A stretch of DNA of 64,000 nucleotides from JBNFVY01 sp049943335 (lineage in GTDB: Bacteria > Pseudomonadota > Alphaproteobacteria > Rhodobacterales > Rhodobacteraceae): the NCBI RefSeq assembly GCF_049943335.1, contig NZ_JBNFVY010000002.1, positions 310,001-374,000 of the forward strand, given 5' to 3'. The position numbers and the translations under genes are program-made. The notes beneath the pieces are model-generated. The model was not told the DNA's origin. It made no database searches and worked only from the letters and a program-made list of their open reading frames with translations. The first letter of the stretch is position 1. Each line of letters begins with the position of its first letter. This document shows positions 25,887 to 34,112 of the stretch, one piece after another.

Positions 25887-26576
25887 TCAGCGCCGCCGCA
25901 AACGCTTCAGCATCGCCGTGCCGCTGCCCGGCACAAACAGGGCCGCGACAACGAACCCCGTGGCAAAGCCCGCCAGATCCGCCACCCAATCAGGTGGCCC
26001 GCCGAACAGCAGACCGAAGAGCAGTTGAATCCCCATCAGAAAAGCGATCAGCGTGAACGCCCGCATCTGGTTTTGATGCAGCGCGCCCAGCCCGACCCAA
26101 AGCATGAAAGTATAGCCCCCGATCATGCCGTAGGCCCCCGGCATCCCGCCGATCAACCGCGCCTGGGTGCCGGTCAGCAACCAGAACGCCAGCGCGCCAA
26201 CTGCGGACGCGGCAAGAAAGATCACCAGAACGGCAATATTGCCAAAAGTCTCGCCCACCATCTTGCCAAGCGCCAGCAGGAACACGATCACGAAAATTAC
26301 ATGCGTGGCCGATACATGCACGAAGGCATAGGTCACGAACCGCATCAGCACCTCAGCCGACCAGGCCCCACGATCGGCCACCAGATCCATCAACGGGGCT
26401 GAAAAGCCAAAGGCATCCACGGCCTCGGCCCGCAGACCGATCCCGGCCTGCCCGCCGATTATCCCCGCGCTGCCGGCCTGAAACACCAGTTCGATCGCGC
26501 CCAGCACGACGGCAAGGGCGATCACCATAGGCGGCAAGGGGTTGAATGGAATTTCGTCTTTGGCCGGATCGGGCAT
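25887..26576 (-). CDS. Rhomboid-family membrane protein, predicted catalytically inactive
   Basis: A 229-residue polytopic protein with the rhomboid layout. TM2 region is FVHVSATHVIFVIVFLLALG (85-104); the usual GxSG of TM4 reads GMPGAYGMIGGY (144-155), with Pro146 where Ser is expected; the usual AHLGGF of TM6 reads ADLAGF (199-204), with Asp200 where His is expected. The oxyanion Asn after His92 is Val96. So the Ser-His dyad is missing and proteolysis is unlikely. A chaperone- or adaptor-like role, as in eukaryotic pseudo-rhomboids, is conjecture. ATG 26576 is preferred; a longer frame runs into trpS. It is divergent from trpS. Confidence 0.75.
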   Translation of the reverse strand: MPDPAKDEIPFNPLPPMVIALAVVLGAIELVFQAGSAGIIGGQAGIGLRAEAVDAFGFSAPLMDLVADRGAWSAEVLMRFVTYAFVHVSATHVIFVIVFLLALGKMVGETFGNIAVLVIFLAASAVGALAFWLLTGTQARLIGGMPGAYGMIGGYTFMLWVGLGALHQNQMRAFTLIAFLMGIQLLFGLLFGGPPDWVADLAGFATGFVVAALFVPGSGTAMLKRLRRR

Positions 26577-26670
26577 CTGCTCGGGCTCCCTGGTGTGCTG
26601 GCGCTTCCTTGACGCCCTTTGCCTGCATGGGTAAGCCAGCCCGGCGCATAAATCCAGATGGAGCAAACAG

Positions 26671-27687
26671 ATGTCGCAAACTGCATTCACACCGCGCGTC
26701 TTTTCGGGGATCAAACCCTCGGGCGGGCTGACCCTGGGCAATTACCTGGGCGCGATCAAGCGTTGGGTCGCCATGCAGGATGAAGGGATGGAGACGGTGT
26801 ATTGCGTCGTCGACATGCACGCGATCACCGTCTGGCAAGACCCCGCCGCCCTGACCCGCGCCACGCGCGAGGTTGCTGCCGCCTTTATCGCCAGCGGCAT
26901 CGACCCGGCAAAATCGATCCTGTTCAACCAATCGCAGGTATCGGGCCATGCCGAGCTGGCCTGGATTTTCAACTGCGTGGCCCGCGTGGGCTGGATGAAC
27001 CGGATGACCCAGTTCAAGGACAAGGCCGGATCGAACACGGAAAAAGTGTCGCTGGGGCTGTATGCCTACCCGTCGCTGATGGCGGCGGACATCCTGCTGT
27101 ATCATGCCACCCACGTGCCGGTGGGCGAAGACCAGAAACAGCATGTCGAATTGACCCGCGACATCGCCAACAAATTCAACCACGACTTCAAGGTCGACTT
27201 TTTCCCCGAAACCATCCCCGTGATCGAGGGCCCGGCCATGCGCGTGATGAACCTGCGGGACGGGACGAAAAAGATGTCGAAATCTGGCGAAAGCGACATG
27301 GAGCGGATCAACATGACCGATGACGCCGACGCCATCGCAAAAAAGTTCAAAAAGGCGCGCACCGATCCCGAACCGCTCCCAAGCGATCTTGAGGGGCTGA
27401 AAGACCGCCCCGAAGCGCGCAACCTTGTCGATATCTACGCCGGGCTGTCCGATCAGACGCCCCAGCAGGTGATCGCCGAGTATGCCGGCGCCGGTTGGGG
27501 GCGGTTCAAACCCGCGCTGGCCGAACTGGCGGTGGAAAAACTGGCCCCGATCAGCGGCGAAATGGCCCGCCTGATGGATCAACCGGGCGAAATTGACGCG
27601 GTGTTGCGCCGCGGCGCGGAGCAGGCCCGCAATATCGCCGAGCCGGTCTTGAAAAAAACCTACGATATCGTGGGGTTTGTCCGTTAG
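26671..27687 (+). CDS. trpS: Tryptophan--tRNA ligase
   Basis: Class I aminoacyl-tRNA synthetase that charges tRNA-Trp. Visible motifs are SGGLTLGNYLGAIKRW (HIGH-type, about 17-32), the adenylate segment VGEDQKQHVELTRDIANKFN, and KKMSKSGESDM (about 201-211). Length of 338 aa is normal. GGAG lies 7 bases before ATG 26671. The stop codon is followed immediately by a 16-bp tandem repeat. Confidence 0.97.
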   Translation: MSQTAFTPRVFSGIKPSGGLTLGNYLGAIKRWVAMQDEGMETVYCVVDMHAITVWQDPAALTRATREVAAAFIASGIDPAKSILFNQSQVSGHAELAWIFNCVARVGWMNRMTQFKDKAGSNTEKVSLGLYAYPSLMAADILLYHATHVPVGEDQKQHVELTRDIANKFNHDFKVDFFPETIPVIEGPAMRVMNLRDGTKKMSKSGESDMERINMTDDADAIAKKFKKARTDPEPLPSDLEGLKDRPEARNLVDIYAGLSDQTPQQVIAEYAGAGWGRFKPALAELAVEKLAPISGEMARLMDQPGEIDAVLRRGAEQARNIAEPVLKKTYDIVGFVR

Positions 27688-27751
27688 GTCCGGGTTTTGT
27701 TGCGCCCGGGTTCTGTCGCGCCCGGGTTCGGTTACGCCCGGATTCTGATGC
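27688..27751. repeat. 16-bp tandem repeat, four copies, directly after trpS stop
   Basis: Four units of 16 bp: 27688-27703, 27704-27719, 27720-27735 and 27736-27751. The consensus is GCCCGGGTTCTGTYGC with a few changes per copy. A decayed fifth unit may follow. The array starts on the base after the trpS stop codon. Confidence 0.8.
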
Positions 27752-27761
27752 GTCCAGACGA

Positions 27762-27777
27762 TGTCACGCAAGTGACA
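27762..27777. promoter_or_regulatory. Perfect palindrome TGTCAC-GCAA-GTGACA
   Basis: A 16-bp perfect inverted repeat with a 4-base centre, between trpS and the next gene (which starts at 28014). It could be an operator; the protein is unknown. In the rest of the 27688-28013 gap I see the repeat array, this palindrome and the terminator. Confidence 0.4.
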
Positions 27778-27904
27778 CGCACGGGTCATCGCGCAGAATC
27801 AATCCCGACCTAAGCTAGAGCACGCGGTGGCGCCCAATCCCGTGTCCCATCCCAACCGCGCCCGCATTTCAGAACTGGCGCATGCGGCGACATCGCAAGA
27901 ACAG

Positions 27905-27955
27905 ACGGGAAATTTCGGCCCGTTCGAACCCCGGCGGTCGCCCGCCGGGGTTTTG
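27905..27955 (+). terminator. Rho-independent-type terminator, possibly of an unannotated small RNA
   Basis: An 11-bp stem (27927-27937 with 27942-27952, AACCCCGGCGG/CCGCCGGGGTT) with a 4-base loop runs into TTTT. A second small hairpin, ACGGG...CCCGT (27905-27924), lies just upstream. It is 240 bp after trpS, so it ends either a long trpS mRNA or a short RNA starting near 27780-27830. Confidence 0.7.
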
Positions 27956-28013
27956 CGTTGCCCCTTATATCGCCCATCTGGCGGCGCTATCGTGCACCAA
28001 GGGGGGCGCCGTC

Positions 28014-29066
28014 ATGATCCGTTTGGTCCATCGTCTTTTGCTGCTCGTCACTCTGGCTTCGGCGGGCGCAACCATCTGGGCGCTACAGGCCAACCCCTTG
28101 GCGCAAATGATGGTGGAACGCAGCCAACAGGGCGCAAACCGGGCGCTGGCACGGGCCACGGCCTGGCGCGTCACCCCTGAATGGGTCGATGCCGATCTGC
28201 GGGTGGCGCTGGAGGCACAGGATTATGACCGCCTGCAACTGGTGCTCGATCTTGCGCTCGGGCACGGGATCCAACCTGACCCGGCGCTGCTGCACGAAAT
28301 GGCCGCCTTTGCCGCCCGCGAAGAAAGCGTACAGGCCACGGTGCGCGATTGTGCGGCCTGTGCCTATGATATCGCAACCTGCAAGCGCATCGCCGAAATG
28401 GCCGCCTGCGCCATCCCCGTCGAACTGAGCCCGCTGGGCGATCTGAACGCCCTGCGCCGCGCTGGAACGGACGCCGCGATGGGGCGCGCGGTCGACAAGC
28501 TGGACGCGGGCCTTGCCGTCACCGGGCTGGCGGCGACCGGGTTGGCCGTCGCGTCGGGGGGCAGTTCGCTGACGATCAAGGCGGGGGCTTCGGTGCTGCG
28601 CGCCGCGCGGCGGATGGGGGCGATTACGCCCGCGTTTTCCCATAGCCTGCGGCGCGCCGCGGATATCGATATCGACTGGCCTGCCCTGCCCGGCGCGCTG
28701 GTCGGGCGCACCCCGGTGCAAGACAGCGTCGATATGGCCAAACTGGCGGCGCTGGGCGCGCTGGCGGGCGACATGGGGCGGGTGCGCGCCGCGACATCAA
28801 CCGCAGATGCGCTGGTGCTGGCCCGCTATATCGACAGCCCCGACGATGCGCGCAAACTGGCGAACCTGGCCGAAACGCAGGGCGCCAGCACCCGCGCCAC
28901 GCTGCATGTTCTGGGCAAATCGCGGGCATTTCGTGCGCTGACCCGTCTGAGCCGCGCCGCACTGGTCGCGCTGTCGCTGATCGCGGCCACATTCGGGCTG
29001 CTGCTGGCGTTGATTTCAGAAACATTGCGCCTTGTTTTGCGCCCGCGAAAGGGCCGTGTTGCCTAA
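28014..29066 (+). CDS. Uncharacterised membrane protein with a cysteine cluster
   Basis: A 350-residue protein that I do not recognise. There is a hydrophobic segment at 8-25, a glycine/alanine-rich hydrophobic stretch at 163-182 and a third at 314-337 before a basic tail. The segment between the first two contains Cys113, Cys116, Cys123 and Cys132 (RDCAACAYDIATCKR), which could bind metal or form disulphides in the periplasm. Composition is normal for this genome. ATG 28014 follows a GGGGGG stretch; longer frames upstream run across the terminator hairpin and are not credible. It is followed after 48 bp by a universal stress protein gene. Confidence 0.75.
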   Translation: MIRLVHRLLLLVTLASAGATIWALQANPLAQMMVERSQQGANRALARATAWRVTPEWVDADLRVALEAQDYDRLQLVLDLALGHGIQPDPALLHEMAAFAAREESVQATVRDCAACAYDIATCKRIAEMAACAIPVELSPLGDLNALRRAGTDAAMGRAVDKLDAGLAVTGLAATGLAVASGGSSLTIKAGASVLRAARRMGAITPAFSHSLRRAADIDIDWPALPGALVGRTPVQDSVDMAKLAALGALAGDMGRVRAATSTADALVLARYIDSPDDARKLANLAETQGASTRATLHVLGKSRAFRALTRLSRAALVALSLIAATFGLLLALISETLRLVLRPRKGRVA

Positions 29067-29114
29067 GACCATATCCTCGGTCATCATCGGCGCGAACTGC
29101 AAGGGACAGACCGT

Positions 29115-29570
29115 ATGCGCAAATTCCTCGTCATTCTCGACGATAGCCGCGAATGCCTGAACGCCATGCGCTTTGCCGCGATGCGGGCGGCGCACACAGG
29201 GGGCGGGGTGACGATTCTGTCGGTAATCCCACCCGAAGAATTCAACCACTGGATCGGTGTCGGCGACATCATGCGCGAAGAAGCGCGCGAACGTATCGTC
29301 GCCCATTTCGAGGTCTTTGCCAAATGGATGCGCGACCGGCAGGGCATCGACCCCGAACTGGTGATCCGCGAAGGTGACGCGGTGCCAGAGATTTTCAGCC
29401 AGGTCAGAGAAGACCCCGATATCGGCGTGTTGGTGCTGGGCGCGGGCGACGACAAGTCCGGCCCCGGCCCGCTGGTGTCGCAGTTGACGAAACGGTCGGG
29501 CAGCTTGCCAATCCCGATCACAGTCGTGCCCGGCGAGATGTCCAAAGAGCGTCTGGAAGCGATTACCTGA
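29115..29570 (+). CDS. Universal stress protein (UspA family)
   Basis: A 151-residue single UspA domain. It begins MRKFLVILDDSRECLNAMRFAA and ends with the nucleotide-binding pattern LVLGAGDDKSGPGPLVSQLTKRSGSLPIPITVVPG (GxxxxGxG...). Such proteins bind ATP and modulate stress responses, but the specific role is unknown. It stands directly before the nfuA promoter. Confidence 0.9.
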   Translation: MRKFLVILDDSRECLNAMRFAAMRAAHTGGGVTILSVIPPEEFNHWIGVGDIMREEARERIVAHFEVFAKWMRDRQGIDPELVIREGDAVPEIFSQVREDPDIGVLVLGAGDDKSGPGPLVSQLTKRSGSLPIPITVVPGEMSKERLEAIT

Positions 29571-29574
29571 GGGA

Positions 29575-29591
29575 TTTAGAATTGTTCTAAG
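29575..29591. promoter_or_regulatory. Irr/ICE-like iron-control box upstream of nfuA
   Basis: TTTAGAATTGTTCTAAG contains the perfect palindrome TTAGAA-TTG-TTCTAA (29576-29590). This matches my recollection of the alphaproteobacterial Irr-binding ICE motif, roughly TTTAGAAnnnTTCTAAA. It ends 3 bases before a -35 element, as expected for a regulator of iron-sulphur cluster genes. Confidence 0.6.
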
Positions 29592-29594
29592 TTA

Positions 29595-29623
29595 TTGACT
29601 TTCCCGGCCGCACAGCGCATATA
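29595..29623 (+). promoter_or_regulatory. Sigma-70-type promoter of nfuA
   Basis: TTGACT (29595-29600), a 17-bp spacer, then CATATA (29618-29623), 27 bp before the nfuA start codon. The Irr-like box directly upstream supports the assignment. Confidence 0.6.
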
Positions 29624-29649
29624 TCTGACCAGAACGCTAAGGAAACGCT

Positions 29650-30210
29650 ATGTTTATTCAGACAGAATCAACCCCGAACCCCGCGACGTTGAAGTTCCTG
29701 CCCGGGCATACCGTTCTGGAGTCCGGCACCGCTGATTTTCCGTCCGCCGACACCGCCGCGAAAAGTCCGCTGGCGCAGCGCCTGTTCGCTGTTGATGGCG
29801 TGACCGGCGTGTTCCTTGGCAATGATTTCGTAACGGTCACCAAATCCGAAAATGTCGATTGGGATCACATCAAGCCCAGCCTTCTGGGCGCGATCATGGA
29901 ACATTTCCAGTCCGGTGCACCGGTCATCGAAGGCGATAACGCCGCCGCCGGTCATGCCGAACATGACGGCCCCGATGGCGATATCGTCGAACAGATCAAG
30001 GAACTGCTGGACACCCGCGTACGCCCGGCCGTGGCGCAGGATGGCGGCGATATCACCTTTCACGGGTTTGATCGCGGCGTGGTTTATCTGCACATGCAAG
30101 GCGCCTGCGCTGGCTGCCCGTCATCGACGCTGACGCTGAAGATGGGCATTGAAAACCTGCTGCGCCACTTCATCCCCGAGGTGCTTGAGGTGCGGCCCGT
30201 CGCAGCATGA
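29650..30210 (+). CDS. nfuA: NfuA/NifU-type Fe-S cluster scaffold protein
   Basis: Carries and delivers iron-sulphur clusters to apo-proteins. The N-terminal Nfu domain (MFIQTESTPNPATLKFLPG, 1-90) is joined to a C-terminal NifU-like domain with the CxxC cluster ligands in GACAGCPSSTLTLKMGIENLL (about 154-174). The layout matches mitochondrial Nfu1 and alphaproteobacterial orthologues, 186 aa. AAGGA lies 7 bases before ATG 29650. The upstream Irr-like box indicates control by iron or haem status. Confidence 0.93.
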   Translation: MFIQTESTPNPATLKFLPGHTVLESGTADFPSADTAAKSPLAQRLFAVDGVTGVFLGNDFVTVTKSENVDWDHIKPSLLGAIMEHFQSGAPVIEGDNAAAGHAEHDGPDGDIVEQIKELLDTRVRPAVAQDGGDITFHGFDRGVVYLHMQGACAGCPSSTLTLKMGIENLLRHFIPEVLEVRPVAA

Positions 30211-30217
30211 TGCATCC

Positions 30218-30898
30218 ATGACGGCAGGCAGTCCAAAAATCCTGGTATTTGATACGTCCGGTCCCGCCTGTTTGGCGGGACTGATCGTTTCAGCACGCGG
30301 GCTGCCCAGCCCAACCGACAAACCGGGTGCATCCGACAAACCGGACCTGGCCGATATCGGGCCGGTCGCGACGCGGATCGAAGATATGGCCCGCGGGCAA
30401 GCCGAACGGCTGATGCCGATGCTCGAAGAATTTCTGGCCGAACGCCACCTGACCTGGCCGGACCTGGACGCCATCGGCGTCGGCATCGGGCCCGGCAATT
30501 TCACCGGAATCCGCATTTCCGTGTCCGCGGCGCGCGGCTTGGCCATGGGGTTGGGCATTCCGGCCATCGGCGTGTCCGCATTCCAGGCGGCAAGCCTGAC
30601 CCAGGGCTTGCCCTATTACGTCGCGGTTCCCGGCCCGCGCGACCACGCTTATCTGGCCAAGATGACCGGGATGACCGCGCAAATGTCCAAGCCGAAACTT
30701 GTTCCCGCCGACGCCCTTGGGGATCTGGATGCGCCGCTGATCCGCTATGATGATGTGTCGCAGGCGGACCGCATCGCCAATATGGCGCAGTTTGCATTCG
30801 CGCGCCGTGGCATGGCCGCGCCGCCGCCCTCGCCGCTCTATGTCAAACCTGCCGACGCGGCGCCCCCGCGCGATCCGGCCCCCGTGCTGCTGCCATGA
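30218..30898 (+). CDS. tsaB: tRNA threonylcarbamoyladenosine biosynthesis protein TsaB
   Basis: Non-catalytic partner of TsaD in the t6A modification complex. The ASKHA-fold N-terminus ILVFDTSGPACLAGLI and the motif GVGIGPGNFTGIRISVSAARGLAMGL (about 88-113) are diagnostic. It has 226 aa. The ATG at 30218 is 7 bp after the nfuA stop, and its stop overlaps the rimI start (ATGA). The tsaB-rimI pairing is common in bacteria. Confidence 0.93.
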   Translation: MTAGSPKILVFDTSGPACLAGLIVSARGLPSPTDKPGASDKPDLADIGPVATRIEDMARGQAERLMPMLEEFLAERHLTWPDLDAIGVGIGPGNFTGIRISVSAARGLAMGLGIPAIGVSAFQAASLTQGLPYYVAVPGPRDHAYLAKMTGMTAQMSKPKLVPADALGDLDAPLIRYDDVSQADRIANMAQFAFARRGMAAPPPSPLYVKPADAAPPRDPAPVLLP

Positions 30899-31314
30899 CA
30901 CCCAAAGGGCTGGCCAACATCCACCAGGCGGCATTCACGACCCCGCGCCCCTGGTCAGCCAGCGAAATCGCCACGCTGATCGCACAGCCAAACACCTTTG
31001 TGGTGACGCGGCCGCAGGGCTTTGTCATGGGCCGTGTCGTGCTGGGCGAGGCTGAACTGCTGACCCTTGCGGTGATGCCGCAGGCCCAAGGCAAAGGGCT
31101 GGGCCGCGTCCTGCTGGCCGATTTCGAACAGGACGCATGCGCCCAAGGCGCCACATCGGCGTTCCTTGAGGTGGCATCCGACAACGCGCCGGCCGTCGCG
31201 CTGTATACCCGCGCGGGCTATGGCGAATCCGGGCGCAGGGCGTACTATTACACCCGCCCCGATGGCAGCAAAGTTGACGCGGTGCTCATGTCGCGGGCAC
31301 TTGCGCAAAGCTGA
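30895..31314 (+). CDS. rimI: Ribosomal protein S18-alanine N-acetyltransferase / GNAT acetyltransferase
   Basis: A 139-residue GNAT protein. The acetyl-CoA motif A reads LTLAVMPQAQGKGLGRVLLADFE (V-x-x-x-x-Q/R-x-x-G-x-G/A at about 60-75), followed by FLEVASDNAPAVALYTRAGYGESGRRAYYY. The close coupling to tsaB supports RimI rather than another GNAT protein; the substrate is inferred from context. Confidence 0.85.
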   Translation: MTPKGLANIHQAAFTTPRPWSASEIATLIAQPNTFVVTRPQGFVMGRVVLGEAELLTLAVMPQAQGKGLGRVLLADFEQDACAQGATSAFLEVASDNAPAVALYTRAGYGESGRRAYYYTRPDGSKVDAVLMSRALAQS

Positions 31315-31381
31315 CGCTTCGTTATCCACCCATTTATCAGGCAGTTTCCCAACTGACAGCGACCAAATGGTCAAAAACCTG

Positions 31382-31410
31382 TTGACCCCCCGCTGACGCG
31401 CCCCCTTAAT
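31382..31410 (+). promoter_or_regulatory. Candidate promoter of the BMP-type ABC operon
   Basis: TTGACC (31382-31387) and CTTAAT (31405-31410) are separated by 17 bp, 71 bp before the substrate-binding protein gene. A TGAGCG-TGCG-CGCTCA inverted repeat (31444-31459) lies downstream in the leader and may be an operator or leader hairpin. Confidence 0.4.
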
Positions 31411-31481
31411 TGTTGATGAACAGAATAGCATCTGCTCGCATAATGAGCGTGCGCGCTCAAAATCATACACGGGAGTAATTC

Positions 31482-32471
31482 ATGACCCTGATGCAGAAAT
31501 TCCTTGGTGCCGCCGCGACGCTGGCGCTCAGCACCGGTGCTGCTCTGGCCGATCCGGCGATCATTTTCGACCTTGGCGGGAAATTCGACAAGTCGTTCAA
31601 TGAGGCCGCCTATAACGGCGCCGAGCGCTGGAAAGAAGAAACCGGCGGCAGCTACCGCGATGTCGAACTTCAATCCGACGCGCAGCGCGAACAGGCCCTG
31701 CGCCGCTTTGCCGAAAACGGGTACAACCCCATCGTGATGGCAGGCTTTTCCTTTGCCACATCACTGGACACTGTCGCCCCCGACTATCCCGACACCAAGT
31801 TCGTCTTGATCGACATGGTGGTCGACCAGCCCAACGTGCGATCAGTCGTGTTTTCCGAACATGAAGGGTCGTACCTGGTGGGCATGCTGGCCGCGCTGAA
31901 GGCCGAAGGCGACACCGTGTCTTTCGTCGGCGGGATGGACATTCCGCTGATTTCGAAATTCGCCTGCGGCTATGCCCAGGGCGTGAAGGCCGTCAAGCCT
32001 GACGCCAAGGTGATCATCAACATGACCGGCACCACGCCGGCTGCTTGGAATGATCCGGTGAAAGGCGGCGAACTGACGCGCGCCCAGATTTCCGAAGGCT
32101 CAGAGGTGGTGTTCGCGGCCGCCGGGGGCACCGGCCTGGGCGTGTTGCAAACCGCAGCCGACGAAGGCATCCTGGCCATCGGCGTGGACAGCAACCAGAA
32201 CTTCCTGCAGCCCGGCAAGGTGCTGACCTCGATGGTCAAGCGCGTCGACAACGCGGTGTTTGATGCTTTCTCGGCGGGCGCTGACGTGGAAACCGGCTTT
32301 AACATCATGGGGCTGGCCAACGATGGCGTCGGTTATGCGCTGGACGAACATAACGCAGACCTGATCACCGAAGAGATGAAAGCCACGGTGGAAGACGCCA
32401 AGGCCAAGATCATCTCGGGTGAAATCGTGGTGCACGATTACATGGCCGACGAATCCTGCCCGGCCTATTGA
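31482..32471 (+). CDS. BMP-family ABC transporter substrate-binding protein (nucleoside type)
   Basis: Periplasmic binding protein of the BMP/PnrA family, which usually binds purine or other nucleosides. It starts with the signal peptide MTLMQKFLGAAATLALSTGAALA, followed by the family start DPAIIFDLGGKFDKSFNEAAYNGAERW. There is no lipobox cysteine, as expected for a soluble Gram-negative protein. It is the first gene of a four-gene transport operon. GGGAG lies before ATG 31482. The exact ligand is not determinable by eye. Confidence 0.92.
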   Translation: MTLMQKFLGAAATLALSTGAALADPAIIFDLGGKFDKSFNEAAYNGAERWKEETGGSYRDVELQSDAQREQALRRFAENGYNPIVMAGFSFATSLDTVAPDYPDTKFVLIDMVVDQPNVRSVVFSEHEGSYLVGMLAALKAEGDTVSFVGGMDIPLISKFACGYAQGVKAVKPDAKVIINMTGTTPAAWNDPVKGGELTRAQISEGSEVVFAAAGGTGLGVLQTAADEGILAIGVDSNQNFLQPGKVLTSMVKRVDNAVFDAFSAGADVETGFNIMGLANDGVGYALDEHNADLITEEMKATVEDAKAKIISGEIVVHDYMADESCPAY

Positions 32472-32477
32472 GCCGAC

Positions 32478-34112
32478 ATGGCAGGGGCAAACCAAACGGG
32501 GCGGCAATCAGATGCCGCCCCCTCAGCGGACCTTGCGATTGAACTTCGCGGGATTTCCAAGGCGTTCGGGCCGGTGCAGGCCAACAAGGACATTTCGATC
32601 CAGGTGAAGCGTGGCACAATCCACGGCATCATCGGCGAAAACGGCGCCGGCAAGTCCACGCTGATGTCCATCCTCTACGGATTTTACAAGGCGGACGCGG
32701 GCCAGATTTTCATCGGCGGGCGCGAAACGCAGATCCCCGACAGCCAGGCGGCCATCGCAGCGGGCATCGGGATGGTGTTCCAGCACTTCAAACTGGTCGA
32801 AAACTTCACCGTTCTGGAAAACGTCATTCTGGGGGCCGAAGACGGCGCATTGCTGCAGCCATCCAAGGCCAAGGCGCGCAAGCTGTTGAAAAGCCTGGCC
32901 GATGAATACGATCTGAACGTCGATCCCGACACCCTGATCGAAGATCTGTCGGTCGGCCACCAGCAGCGGGTCGAAATTCTCAAGGCGCTCTATCGCGAGG
33001 CGGACATCCTGATCCTGGATGAACCGACCGGCGTGCTCACCCCGGCCGAAGCGGATCACCTGTTCCGCATTCTGGAAGGGCTGAAAAAGCAGGGCAAGAC
33101 GATCATCATGATCACCCACAAGCTACGCGAGATCATGGAAATCACCGACACGGTCAGCGTGATGCGCCGCGGGGAAATGACCGCGACCGTCAAGACCGCC
33201 GACACCTCGCCTTCGGAATTGGCCGAGCTGATGGTGGGCCGCAAGGTGCTTTTGGAAATCGACAATGGCCCGGCCAACCCGGGCGCAAACGTGCTTGAAA
33301 TCCGCAATCTGCGCGTGGTCGACGAACAAGGCGTGGAACGGTTGCGCAGCATTGATCTGGACATTCGCGCCGGCGAAATCCTGGGCATTGCGGGCGTGTC
33401 GGGCAACGGGCAAAGCCAGCTTCTGGAAGTGCTGGGCGGCTTTCAGCGCGCCACCGGCACGATCAAGGTCAATGGGGAAGAGATCGACCTGACCGGCAAG
33501 CATTCCGATGGCCAGAGCCGCCGCGCGCGCGGGATCGCCCACGTGCCCGAAGACCGGCAGGGCGAAGGGCTGATATTGGAATTCGAAGCGTGGGAAAACA
33601 TCGCTTTCGGCTATCACCACGACCCGAAATACCAGAAAAACCGCTTTCTGATGGACAATGGCGCGATCAAAGAGGACGCGGCCGGCAAGATGGAGCGTTT
33701 CGACGTCCGCCCGCCCAACCCGCGCCTGCAAGCCAAAAACTTTTCCGGCGGCAACCAGCAAAAGATTGTCGTCGCCCGCGAGATCGAGCGTAACCCCGAC
33801 CTGTTGCTGGTCGGCCAGCCGACGCGCGGTGTCGATATCGGCGCGATCGAATTCATTCACAAACAGATCATCGCCCTGCGCGATCAGGGCAAGGCAATCT
33901 TGCTGGTATCGGTCGAACTGGACGAAATCCTGTCGCTGTCCGACCGAATCGCGGTCATGTTCGACGGGCGCATCATGGGCGAACGCACACCCGAAGAAAC
34001 CAACGTGCAGGAACTTGGCCTGCTGATGGCGGGCATGGACCCGTCGCAGGACGCCAGTCTCAACGACATCGCGGCCAACCTGAACAAAGTGGCCGAGGGG
34101 CGCAAAGCATGA
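32478..34112 (+). CDS. Duplicated ABC ATPase of a nucleoside-type importer
   Basis: A 544-residue cytoplasmic protein with two ABC modules. The first (about 15-250) has Walker A GENGAGKST, signature LSVGHQQRVEI and Walker B ILILDEPTGVL. The second (about 270-520) has a degenerate Walker A (GVSGNGQSQ), signature FSGGNQQKIVVAREI and LLLVGQPTRGVD. This asymmetric fused arrangement matches sugar/nucleoside importers of the RbsA/NupB type. It starts 6 bp after the binding-protein gene, and its end overlaps the permease gene by 4 bp. Confidence 0.94.
   Translation: MAGANQTGRQSDAAPSADLAIELRGISKAFGPVQANKDISIQVKRGTIHGIIGENGAGKSTLMSILYGFYKADAGQIFIGGRETQIPDSQAAIAAGIGMVFQHFKLVENFTVLENVILGAEDGALLQPSKAKARKLLKSLADEYDLNVDPDTLIEDLSVGHQQRVEILKALYREADILILDEPTGVLTPAEADHLFRILEGLKKQGKTIIMITHKLREIMEITDTVSVMRRGEMTATVKTADTSPSELAELMVGRKVLLEIDNGPANPGANVLEIRNLRVVDEQGVERLRSIDLDIRAGEILGIAGVSGNGQSQLLEVLGGFQRATGTIKVNGEEIDLTGKHSDGQSRRARGIAHVPEDRQGEGLILEFEAWENIAFGYHHDPKYQKNRFLMDNGAIKEDAAGKMERFDVRPPNPRLQAKNFSGGNQQKIVVAREIERNPDLLLVGQPTRGVDIGAIEFIHKQIIALRDQGKAILLVSVELDEILSLSDRIAVMFDGRIMGERTPEETNVQELGLLMAGMDPSQDASLNDIAANLNKVAEGRKA

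Noticed and set aside
27915..27952. tRNA T-arm-like GTTCGAACC sequence
   Set aside because: No acceptor, D or anticodon arms; it is explained by the terminator hairpin.
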